The notes beneath the pieces were generated by a model. The model made no database searches, had not been told where the DNA came from, and saw only the letters and a list, made by a program, of their open reading frames with translations. The position numbers were made by a program, and so were the translations under genes. From positions 1-13,306 of the forward strand of contig DAIEST010000036.1 in NCBI GenBank assembly GCA_027346125.1: DNA of 13,306 nucleotides, given 5' to 3'. Positions 1 to 5,980 of the stretch are shown one piece after another. Position 1 is the first letter of the stretch. The number at the start of each line of letters is the position of its first letter. Source of the stretch: Leptospirillum sp. (GTDB lineage Bacteria; Nitrospirota; Leptospirillia; Leptospirillales; Leptospirillaceae).

Positions 1-1
1 G

Positions 2-466
2 CCGATCAGATCGGGAATCCAGCGACTTGCAAGCGCCGGATATTCGCAAGCCCGGTCAAAACTGGATTGCCGGCAGTTCCGGTACAACTCGGATCCCCCG
101 ACATCAGGTCTTTATACACCAGACTATTTCTCCGAAAACGATCTGGAAGTGCCGGTTTCGTCTTGTACGCTCATCCATGCATTCCACAAAGGGAATATCG
201 CCATTTTCTATGATCCCTCACGTCTGGACAAGGACACGCTCTCATCGATCAGGGGGCTCGGAACACAATTGGGAAACAGTCAGGGGTTCCAGTCCCAGGA
301 GCAGTTTGGATATGCCGTAATCCTGATCCGTTCAAAGAGATACCAGTCTCCAATCCTGTTTTCTACCTGGCGCCGGATGCTTCCGATGGAATCATGGGAT
401 TCGCTCCTTGTTAACAGATTCATGTCGTCGTATCTGGGCAACCCGAAAAAAGGGGACATGCCATAA
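2..466 (+). CDS. DUF3105-like protein, 3' part (5' end outside window)
   Basis: The frame is open from the window edge to the TAA at 464-466, giving 154 residues of a C-terminal part; the start lies upstream. The first third contains YNSDPPTSGLY, which resembles the YNSxPPTSGPH motif that I recall as typical of DUF3105 (PF11303) domains. About 25 residues later comes a stretch (LIHAFHKGNIAIFYDP) like the family's 'LVHNLEHGGVVIHY' core, and the end (AVILIRSKRYQSPILFSTW, then FMSSYLGNP) matches the family's closing strand and helix. The family His after the PPTSG motif appears to be Tyr, and the LEHG motif is FHKG, so it is a divergent member. Biochemical function of the family is unknown; many members are membrane-anchored or secreted. 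It ends 47 bp before the mla-type operon on the same strand, so cotranscription is possible but unproven. Reading in this frame is supported by continuous family-like sequence upstream of the first Met at 149. Confidence 0.6.
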   Translation, partial: PIRSGIQRLASAGYSQARSKLDCRQFRYNSDPPTSGLYTPDYFSENDLEVPVSSCTLIHAFHKGNIAIFYDPSRLDKDTLSSIRGLGTQLGNSQGFQSQEQFGYAVILIRSKRYQSPILFSTWRRMLPMESWDSLLVNRFMSSYLGNPKKGDMP

Positions 467-513
467 AAACACGAATCGCAAATAATGTATATTATGTAAA
501 GTAAGAGGGGCGA

Positions 514-1299
514 TTGAGTCATCTCCTCACTTCTCTAAACTTTTTCAGGATCTTCTTTTATCTGCGGGATCTGGCCCAGATCGTATTGACAAGCGTTTAT
601 GACTTCACTGTTATCCTGTTTGCCAGACGGTCTTCCATCTCTCTCTTGTTCAATCAGATTCTGTTCATCGGTCTGGACGCCATTCCGATCCTGACTGTCG
701 TGAGCGTCCTGATCGGAATGGGGACTGTCGTAGAAGCCGGGATCGAGTTGCCGAAACTGGGCGTCCAGAATCTTGTGGGTCCCATCATTTTGCATATTAT
801 CCTGAGAATCGTCGGCCCGATTACCACCGCGCTCATTGTGATTGCCCGCTCGGCTTCGGCTCTCGCCGTTGAAATAGGAAACATGAGAATATCCGGGGAA
901 CTCGACACGATCGAGATGATGGGAGCGAACATCTCTTACTTCCTGATCACCCCAAGACTTTTTGGTGTTGTCATTTCGACAGTGGCTCTTTCGTTTTATT
1001 TTGCTCTTTTTTCGTTCATTGGTGGATTGATAATGGAGTTTTTTGGTCTTTCAATGCCATTTATCGCCCTGATTCGGGAACTGGAAACCAGTGTCACCCT
1101 GCCGGATCTGATCATTCCTCTTGTTGAAGGGGTCGTTTATGGTCTGGTGATCGCTTCTGTCGGAACCTATCACGGTCTGAAAGTCGGCATTTCCCCGACG
1201 GACGTTCCGTTACAGACAACCAACGCTCTGGTGAACTCCATTGTGCTGTGTACTCTTTTTTCAACTCTGTTCCTGATTTTTTCTTCTATTCTGTTTTGA
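514..1299 (+). CDS. MlaE-like ABC transporter permease (lipid/MCE transport)
   Basis: This is the inner-membrane permease of an MCE-type phospholipid transporter (MlaE/YrbE/TTG2B family); at 261 aa it has the usual family length. Hydrophobic segments lie around residues 48-68, 88-115, 148-178 and 190-258. The family core is visible: ARSASALAVEIGNMR followed by GELDTIEMMG, matching the conserved 'AEIGTMrvsEEIDAL' coupling segment that contacts the ATPase. The start is TTG at 514, chosen because AAGAGGGG (503-510) is a good Shine-Dalgarno at proper spacing and the family's N-terminal amphipathic helix begins at once. The ATPase gene follows after 18 bp and the MCE-protein gene after that, the standard mlaE-mlaF-mlaD order. 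A possible -10 (TATATT, 488-493) lies upstream, but I found no convincing -35. Family assignment is firm; the transport direction and cargo are not visible from sequence. Confidence 0.9.
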   Translation: MSHLLTSLNFFRIFFYLRDLAQIVLTSVYDFTVILFARRSSISLLFNQILFIGLDAIPILTVVSVLIGMGTVVEAGIELPKLGVQNLVGPIILHIILRIVGPITTALIVIARSASALAVEIGNMRISGELDTIEMMGANISYFLITPRLFGVVISTVALSFYFALFSFIGGLIMEFFGLSMPFIALIRELETSVTLPDLIIPLVEGVVYGLVIASVGTYHGLKVGISPTDVPLQTTNALVNSIVLCTLFSTLFLIFSSILF

Positions 1300-1317
1300 A
1301 TGCGCTGAGGAGCCGGT

Positions 1318-2115
1318 TTGCTGAATACGGGAACGAGTGCCCCAATCATATCCTCCCAGGAAAAGTACAGCATTCTCATCAAGGATGCCTCTTTTCTCTA
1401 TCATCTTGAGGATGAGGTTCCCGTTTTCAGGAGCCTCGATTTCGAGGTGAAGACCGGGGAGAATGTCTTCCTTCTGGGAAACAGCGCTTCCGGTAAATCA
1501 TCGCTGGTCAAGGCCATCATGGGGCTTCTCCATTTGTCGAGCGGCTCTTATGAGGCTTTTGAAAAAAATATGAAAGATCCCTCTGTCAGAACGCTTCATA
1601 CCATCCGCAGAAGGATCGGCATCCTGCCGGATCGGGGAATTCTGATCAACAACCTTTCTGTTCAGGGCAATCTGGCGTTTCCGCTCAGGTTCATTGCCCA
1701 TTATTCGAAACAGAGAAGCATGGAAATCGTCGCGGGCATTCTGAAGGAGCATGATCTCGTTTCCATCCAGGATTGCTTGCCATTTGAGCTAAGCATCAAT
1801 ATGATCAAGACCATCGGTCTGTTGCGGGCCCTTCTTTTTGAGCCCACTCTCCTGATCCTGGACGACCCGATGGAAGGATTGGATGCGGAGGGTATAAAAT
1901 TTTTTCAGATGGTCTTCGAACAACTGAAAAAATCGCCACATACTTCCGTCTTGATGCTTTCGAGCAAGCCTGTCCTGATCCCCGGACTGTTTGACCGCTT
2001 CTGCGAGATTACTCCGGAAGGGATCAGGTCCGTGGATCGTTCACGGATTGAAGAGCTTCAGGCAGCCTGTATGTTCTACCCGTCAGAAAGGCCTGGTGAG
2101 TATGCCAAGGAATGA
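1318..2115 (+). CDS. MlaF-like ABC ATPase with degenerate catalytic motifs
   Basis: This is the ATPase subunit expected to power the MlaE-like permease, 265 aa and near the usual family length. Walker A is intact (GNSASGKS, residues 54-61), and the family segment NLSVQGNLAFPLR (112-124) matches MlaF's 'xVxxNVAFPLR'. Four other motifs depart from the norm. The Q-loop Gln position reads PDRG (Asp105). The signature is ELSINM (157-162) instead of LSGGM. Walker B ends LLILDDP (178-184), so the catalytic Glu is Asp183. The switch region is LSSK (214-217), with Ser216 in place of the His. The D-loop GLD (187-189) remains. The start is TTG at 1318 behind TGAGGAG (1306-1312). The gene sits between permease and MCE genes, so a role in the same complex is inferred. 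Hydrolysis may be slow, absent, or need a second ATPase elsewhere. The reading frame shows no frameshift or stop, arguing against simple decay. Confidence 0.88.
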   Translation: MLNTGTSAPIISSQEKYSILIKDASFLYHLEDEVPVFRSLDFEVKTGENVFLLGNSASGKSSLVKAIMGLLHLSSGSYEAFEKNMKDPSVRTLHTIRRRIGILPDRGILINNLSVQGNLAFPLRFIAHYSKQRSMEIVAGILKEHDLVSIQDCLPFELSINMIKTIGLLRALLFEPTLLILDDPMEGLDAEGIKFFQMVFEQLKKSPHTSVLMLSSKPVLIPGLFDRFCEITPEGIRSVDRSRIEELQAACMFYPSERPGEYAKE

Positions 2116-2131
2116 AGAGTCGCAGTGAACC

Positions 2132-2169
2132 ACCTTGTCTTTTTCTCTTCCTCTTCTAGCAAACAAGGT
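2132..2169 (+). promoter_or_regulatory. Inverted repeat that can cover the mlaD ribosome binding site
   Basis: ACCTTGT (2132-2138) is the exact inverse complement of ACAAGGT (2163-2169), with a 24-nt pyrimidine-rich loop. The right arm contains AAGG (2165-2168), the only Shine-Dalgarno-like stretch ahead of the ATG at 2181. The CCTTG of the left arm can instead pair with CAAGG at 2106-2110 inside the end of the ATPase gene, which would free the site. Regulation is inference; only the repeats are seen. Confidence 0.3.
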
Positions 2170-2180
2170 CGTCTAGCCTG

Positions 2181-3092
2181 ATGAAACTGCATTATGTCCA
2201 CCGGACAAACGAGAAAAAACTTGAACGGATCGCTTCCGTCTTTCTTCTGATCCCACTGCTCGGTCTGATCTTTGGGTTGTATGAAGTTGCTGTCCACCAG
2301 CATGCATTTGATCGCCGCTACACGATCTATACGGTTCTGGACCAGTCGTATGGCATCTCCTCGGGTATCCCGGTCAAGCTGGCCGGCATTACGATCGGTT
2401 CCGTCCAATCGGTGGACTTTACAAAGCTGAATCAGGTCAAGGTTGTCATGGAGCTCCTGTCCAAGTATGAGACAAAAATCCGGAAGGATTCCTTTGTAAC
2501 GGTCAAGAAGTCGGGCATCATTTCCGGAGACGTCACCCTCCGCATCAGTCTTGGTTCGCCATGGCTTCCCGTCATTCTTCCCAATCACCGGATCCGCTCC
2601 GAAACCCCGCTGACTTTCGAGCAGATCATGGCAAAGCTCAACCCGACCATTCTGGATCTGCAACGGATCGTTGCCAATATTTCAGACCTGACGGATTCGA
2701 TCGATCGTGGAAAAGGAACTGTGGGCTCGCTCCTGAAAAAGCAGGAAATCTACGATGACATGCGCGATGCGGCAGGAAACATCAGAAGCACGACGGAAAA
2801 GATTCGAGAGTCTACCGACCATCTGCCGAAGATCATTTCGGACCTTCAGTCTTCGATCCATGATATCAAGAATGCAACACCGCAACTCCCTCCGATCTCC
2901 AAAAAAGCCCTGACACTCCTGGAAGATACGAAAAATACCGTATCGAACACGGATAATATCGTAGAGGGATTGCGTCAGAGCTGGCCGATCCGGAACCTTA
3001 TCTCCGTTCCACCGCCACTTCCAAGCGTGGGAGACCCGTCCAGAGCCCCTCTCCCCTACCCTGACAGCCAGGGAAGCGGTGGAGCACGATGA
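2181..3092 (+). CDS. MlaD-like MCE-domain substrate-binding protein
   Basis: This is the periplasmic MCE component of a lipid transporter, anchored in the inner membrane, where family members form hexameric rings that shuttle phospholipid. It is 303 aa, longer than E. coli MlaD (about 180) because of a C-terminal extension. One membrane helix lies at about 17-37. The MCE domain runs about 46-124 and carries GIPVKLAGITIGSV (62-75), the family's 'GxxVrxxGxxVGxV' signature. Next comes IDRGKGTVGSLL (174-185), also typical of longer MCE proteins. Residues about 150-265 are predicted helical and polar, followed by SWPIRNLI and a Pro-rich tail (276-303) with no obvious fold. The start is ATG at 2181 with only a weak AAGG 12 nt upstream. 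It lies 65 bp after the ATPase gene, and its stop overlaps the next start (ATGA). Family assignment is secure. Confidence 0.88.
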   Translation: MKLHYVHRTNEKKLERIASVFLLIPLLGLIFGLYEVAVHQHAFDRRYTIYTVLDQSYGISSGIPVKLAGITIGSVQSVDFTKLNQVKVVMELLSKYETKIRKDSFVTVKKSGIISGDVTLRISLGSPWLPVILPNHRIRSETPLTFEQIMAKLNPTILDLQRIVANISDLTDSIDRGKGTVGSLLKKQEIYDDMRDAAGNIRSTTEKIRESTDHLPKIISDLQSSIHDIKNATPQLPPISKKALTLLEDTKNTVSNTDNIVEGLRQSWPIRNLISVPPPLPSVGDPSRAPLPYPDSQGSGGAR

Positions 3093-4021
3093 GAGTTTCC
3101 CCATTGCGACGATTCCTTTTGGCCGCTACGGTCCCGGTTCTGCTCTGGGGATGTGCGGGTTCTCATCCCCGGATTCCTGAATACCAGCGGAATTCTGCTG
3201 CAGCCCTTTCCAATGCCAACAAACAACTGGAATCCAACCACCTGGACGAAGCGCTGCATCTCGTTCGCATTGCGCTCAAGAACCATCAGCTCGCCGGAGA
3301 TCTTCCCGATTCGGTACATGACATGAATCGCATCGGATATATTAAAAATGCCCAGGGAGAGTACCTGAAAGCATTGCTCTGGTTCCAACGGGCCGCTCTT
3401 CTTGCACAGATTGCCGGAGATCCCCTTCTTCAGGCCGAAACGCTTTCACTTTCAAGCGATACCGAGCTATTTCTGAAAAATGACAAACAAGCTGCCGGAT
3501 CGATTGAAAAAGGACTCGGGATCATTCGGACCCTCCCCTCATCGACGCCACGGGATCGGATTGAGGCACACCTTTACAATTCCTATGGAATACTCAGACT
3601 CAATGAGAAACGTTGGAAAGAGGCCCTGGCTTTCTTTCAGAAAGCACTCGAAATCAACCAACGCCTGAAGGAACTCAAGAAACAAGCCGGAAACTGGGCC
3701 AATATCGGAAACGCCTATCTCGCTCTCATGAATTCCCAGGAGGCCAGGGATGCTTTTTCCAGAGCTCTTCGTCTGGATCAAAAAACAGGATATGTGAATG
3801 GCATTGCATTCGATTCAGAAGGACTTGCCTTGGCGGATTTTCGGCTCAATCGTTGGCAGGAAGCATTGCAATCGATCGTGGTTGCCTACCAGATTCGTCT
3901 ACAGCAAAAAAACACTCAACAGTCCAGGCATGACCTGCTCCTGTTCCATTCGATTCTGACGAAACACCCGCTCCCCCTCGACTCCTCCCTTCTTTTAAGC
4001 TGGCCATCCCCGGGCAACTGA
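3089..4021 (+). CDS. TPR-repeat lipoprotein coupled to the MCE operon
   Basis: This is a 310-residue lipoprotein. The signal peptide is residues 1-21 with basic residues (RR at 7-8) and lipobox LWGC, Cys22 being the predicted lipidated residue. After it, helix-turn-helix repeats of TPR type are seen at about 38-70, 77-110, 118-150, 158-193, 200-234 and 238-273. The clearest carries WKEALAFFQKALEIN (176-190), and another has WANIGNAYLALMNSQEARDAFSRAL with the usual Gly/Ala/Tyr spacing. TPR arrays are protein-binding scaffolds; no catalytic domain is visible. The ATG overlaps the mlaD stop (ATGA, 3089-3092) and has GGTGGAG (3078-3084) upstream, so translation is probably coupled. The position in a lipid-transport operon suggests an envelope assembly or docking partner, replacing the usual soluble MlaC-type protein in this slot; that is inference. 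No U-rich terminator is visible straight after its stop. Confidence 0.82.
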   Translation: MRVSPLRRFLLAATVPVLLWGCAGSHPRIPEYQRNSAAALSNANKQLESNHLDEALHLVRIALKNHQLAGDLPDSVHDMNRIGYIKNAQGEYLKALLWFQRAALLAQIAGDPLLQAETLSLSSDTELFLKNDKQAAGSIEKGLGIIRTLPSSTPRDRIEAHLYNSYGILRLNEKRWKEALAFFQKALEINQRLKELKKQAGNWANIGNAYLALMNSQEARDAFSRALRLDQKTGYVNGIAFDSEGLALADFRLNRWQEALQSIVVAYQIRLQQKNTQQSRHDLLLFHSILTKHPLPLDSSLLLSWPSPGN

Positions 4022-4067
4022 CCTCCATATTCGTTACTGTTTTGAACCGGGAATGATTCCCTGAATC

Positions 4068-4095
4068 TTGTCGTTTCCGGAATCAGGGGTATAGT
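4068..4095 (+). promoter_or_regulatory. Candidate sigma-70 promoter for the small membrane protein / RNA unit
   Basis: TTGTCG (4068-4073) and TATAGT (4090-4095) match the -35 and -10 consensus at 4/6 and 5/6 positions with a 16-bp spacer. Transcription would begin near 4102, just at the AAGGGGG that serves as ribosome binding site for the ATG at 4117. The resulting unit could run to the palindromic terminator at 4426-4459, about 360 nt. Confidence 0.4.
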
Positions 4096-4116
4096 TTAGG
4101 CAAGGGGGTGCCTGCC

Positions 4117-4302
4117 ATGAGAGTCTTACGCTCTGATCATTATTCTGCGGATCACCGTGGGTTTCTGTCCGGGTATCAGAAGTGGCCGCTTCTGATGAAA
4201 AGGCTTGCGATGGCGGTGGGATGGATTGTCTTGATGGGAGCGATGGTGTGGTTCATCTATCAGATAATCGTCTTTTTGATGCCTTTGCCGCTATACGAGT
4301 GA
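4117..4302 (+). CDS. Small single-helix membrane protein, unknown function
   Basis: This 61-residue protein is not recognised. Residues 1-28 are polar. MKRLAMAVG then leads into one strongly hydrophobic segment, about residues 36-57, with the Lys-Arg side before it, so an N-terminus-inside orientation is likely. The last few residues are PLPLYE. The start at ATG 4117 was chosen because AAGGGGG (4102-4108) stands about 9 nt upstream. A GTG at 4108 would add three residues, and an internal ATG at 4195 would give only the hydrophobic 35-residue part. It stands alone between the TPR lipoprotein gene and a bidirectional terminator, with its own promoter candidate. Homologues would be needed to be sure that it is translated. 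Confidence 0.5.
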   Translation: MRVLRSDHYSADHRGFLSGYQKWPLLMKRLAMAVGWIVLMGAMVWFIYQIIVFLMPLPLYE

Positions 4303-4424
4303 TGTGACCCATGACTGGAGAAAAGGAAGTCCAGTTCTGCAGAATCACCAAAGTGCGAGCCGAACCCGGCAGGTTGTGATACGGGGACGCTAGGAGTTCT
4401 CGTATCGGAAGGATGGGAAAAGGT
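4303..4424 (+). ncRNA. Multi-hairpin stretch between small ORF and terminator (candidate structured RNA)
   Basis: This non-coding stretch holds several inverted repeats. ACTGGA (4314-4319) pairs with TCCAGT (4330-4335) across a loop containing AAGGA. ATCAC (4344-4348) pairs with GTGAT (4376-4380), enclosing a GCCG/CGGC tetraloop hairpin (4359-4370). GATACGGGGA (4378-4387) pairs with TTCTCGTATC (4397-4406) over ten positions, counting two G-U pairs, around a 9-nt loop. The second and third stems share bases 4378-4380 and so exclude each other. A strong terminator follows at once. I do not recognise a known riboswitch or sRNA family here. It could be a stable 3' UTR, an sRNA tail or chance pairing. 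Confidence 0.35.
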
Positions 4425-4425
4425 A

Positions 4426-4459
4426 AAAAAAAGGGAGAGGATATCCTCTCCCTTTTTTT
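4426..4459. terminator. Bidirectional Rho-independent terminator (perfect palindrome)
   Basis: The arms GGGAGAGGAT (4433-4442) and ATCCTCTCCC (4443-4452) are perfectly complementary and are flanked by A7 and T7, giving a perfect 34-bp palindrome. As RNA it folds to an 8-bp GC-rich stem with an ATAT loop and a U tract in either direction. It sits 32 bp past the stop of the minus-strand NHL gene and at the end of the plus-strand unit, so it serves both converging transcripts. Confidence 0.9.
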
Positions 4460-4490
4460 CGAAAACAATCAGGTCAGAAATAAAGCGATC

Positions 4491-5681
4491 TCAGAAGCTT
4501 ACTTCCCGAATCGTATCTGCCGGGGTATCTGCTACAAAAAGTACCCCATGCAAAACAGTGAGGGCTCCAGGAAACTGGAAATGTCCTTCCAGCCCCATAC
4601 CGTCTTCACGTCCAGCAATGGGAACGCCACCACTTAAGGTCGCCCCAGCGACAGTAGACACAACCCCGGTATTCAGATCCACCATCCGGATGTCAGCATT
4701 GGCGCCATCAGCCACATACAACTTGTTTCCATCGATGGAGATGGATGTCGGATGATAAAAGTAGGCATCAGGCCCGGGACCGTTCAGCGTTCCAGGGAAC
4801 CCTGCGTGTCCGGCCAGAGTTGAAACTGAATTTGTTGCAAGAATCATTTTACGGATAAGATGATTTCGTGTATCGGCAATGTAGAGGGTCTGGCCGTCCG
4901 AGGAGACCGCCAAAGATCTTGGCTCCTTGAAGGTAGCCTGGGTTCCGACGCCATCCGCATAACCTGCCATCAACTTTCCTGCGCCGGCGAGAGTCGTCAC
5001 CGCATTTGTCGACAGATCAATCTTGCGAATCATGTTATTGCCTGAATCCGCAACATAAAGAGTCTTTCCGTCCGGAGACATTGCCAGCCCCCGGGGAGAT
5101 TCAAATCCTGCTTCTTTTCCGACTCCGTCGCCAGAGCTTGGAAAAGTGTGTCCGGCAATGGTGGAAACAGTTTTTGTAGCAAGATCGATCTTGCGAATCA
5201 TGTTGTTCCGGGAATCCGCAACATAAAGAGTCTTTCCGTCCGGAGAAATTGCCATTCCTTCAGGGTTGTTGAAGCGTGCGTTGGGACCTACTCCATCCCT
5301 GTAGCGTGCACGATGGTTCGCTCCTGCCACTGATTCAACAGTCACGGACATGTGATGCAGATGAAGCGGAACCTGAACACCTCCAGAAACGCCGCCTGTT
5401 GTGATTTTTCGGATCATGTCGTTCCCGGTGTCAGCAATGTAGATGCTGCCATCAGGAGCAGCAAGTATCCCTTGAGGGAACTCGAACCGGGACTCTATCC
5501 CCGGACCGTCCACATCCCCTCTCTCATGAAACACTCCCGCAACGGTTGTTACGTCCACTGCCTGAGCCTGGACGCTTGCACCCAATACGAAAGCGATGCC
5601 CAGTCCGAGAGAAGCCATCCCGAAAGATGCCTTCCATTTCCGGTTGCCTTTGCTTTCCATCTCTCTGCCCTTCTTCAACAT
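4491..5681 (-). CDS. Secreted NHL-repeat six-bladed beta-propeller protein
   Basis: The protein has 396 aa from ATG 5681. The N-terminus is a signal peptide: basic stretch, hydrophobic run FGMASLGLGIAFVLGA, then AQA before the likely cut. The mature protein consists of six NHL-type repeats of about 56 residues, each with a DGxGxxAxFxxPxGxAxSPDG turn, a YVADxxNxxIRKID strand pair and a TxAG end. Mature residues VDVTTVAG supply the strand that closes the last blade, DTIREVSF, at the C-terminus. NHL propellers bind ligands or proteins; no catalytic or anchor domain is present, so a periplasmic or exported binding role is inferred. ATG 5681 has AAGGAGG (5684-5690) only 2-3 nt upstream, whereas ATG 5660 has AGAAGGG at better spacing; both keep the signal peptide. 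It is monocistronic, with promoter at 5840-5868 and terminator at 4426-4459. Confidence 0.85.
   Translation of the reverse strand: MLKKGREMESKGNRKWKASFGMASLGLGIAFVLGASVQAQAVDVTTVAGVFHERGDVDGPGIESRFEFPQGILAAPDGSIYIADTGNDMIRKITTGGVSGGVQVPLHLHHMSVTVESVAGANHRARYRDGVGPNARFNNPEGMAISPDGKTLYVADSRNNMIRKIDLATKTVSTIAGHTFPSSGDGVGKEAGFESPRGLAMSPDGKTLYVADSGNNMIRKIDLSTNAVTTLAGAGKLMAGYADGVGTQATFKEPRSLAVSSDGQTLYIADTRNHLIRKMILATNSVSTLAGHAGFPGTLNGPGPDAYFYHPTSISIDGNKLYVADGANADIRMVDLNTGVVSTVAGATLSGGVPIAGREDGMGLEGHFQFPGALTVLHGVLFVADTPADTIREVSF
5015..5254 (-). repeat. Near-identical DNA repeat inside adjacent propeller blades
   Basis: Bases 5015-5086 and 5183-5254 agree at about 66 of 72 positions in direct orientation, 168 bp (56 codons) apart. 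Both encode the NNMIRKIDL end and the SPDGKTLYVADS core of neighbouring NHL blades. The other blades are much less similar at DNA level, so this pair stems from a recent blade duplication or gene conversion. Confidence 0.75.
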
Positions 5682-5780
5682 GCCCTCCTTACGGATAGTT
5701 CGCTCCCAGCTCCCGACTTGAAGCGAACACAAGGTTTTGGACCCCATGGGTCCATCAAGAGTCAAGCCGCCATTCCATCA
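5682..5780 (-). promoter_or_regulatory. Structured 5' leader of the NHL gene
   Basis: Two hairpins precede the ribosome binding site. GGACCC (5739-5744) and GGGTCC (5748-5753) form a 6-bp stem with a 3-nt loop. GTTCGCT (5698-5704) and AGCGAAC (5722-5728) form a 7-bp stem with a 17-nt loop. The second ends about 8 nt before AAGGAGG (5684-5690). They may stabilise the message or modulate initiation; no known riboswitch class is recognised. Confidence 0.35.
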
Positions 5781-5839
5781 TCAGATCATTTATAAGTGCA
5801 AACGGCTGGGCTCTTCTTACCTTATTTTGAATCGGTGAT

Positions 5840-5868
5840 TGTATACACCCTCCATAGAAAAAATGCAA
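5840..5868 (-). promoter_or_regulatory. Candidate promoter of the NHL gene
   Basis: Read on the minus strand, TTGCAT (5863-5868) is followed after 17 bp by TATACA (5840-5845), with TACAAT overlapping as an alternative -10. Start of transcription would be near 5832, leaving a leader of about 150 nt that includes the two hairpins. The rest of 5766-5980 is AT-rich and shows no ORF or terminator I can support. Confidence 0.35.
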
Positions 5869-5980
5869 GGATAGACTATGGTTTCTGATCTATTTTGGCG
5901 CTGGAACTGTTTGTCTTTTTCTAACTCTTTACCGGAAAAGAATTTAAGGCGGCGGAATATAGAGGAAAAACAGCGGGGAT

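Noticed and set aside
2076..2663. 195-codon open frame on the - strand
   Set aside because: It is antisense to the MCE gene, whose product is clearly recognisable; the antisense product is Asp/Gly/Arg-rich with no motif.
4426..4459. Perfect palindrome as an operator or origin element
   Set aside because: The A-run/T-run flanks and position between converging transcripts fit a bidirectional terminator fully.
5682..5765. TTG 5765 as start of the NHL gene
   Set aside because: It would put 28 or more polar residues before the signal peptide; ATG 5681 or 5660 with ribosome binding sites are better.
5890..5915. Sigma-54-like TGGCGC...TTTG element
   Set aside because: The -12 GC is missing at the right spacing (GT is found), so it does not meet the strict consensus.
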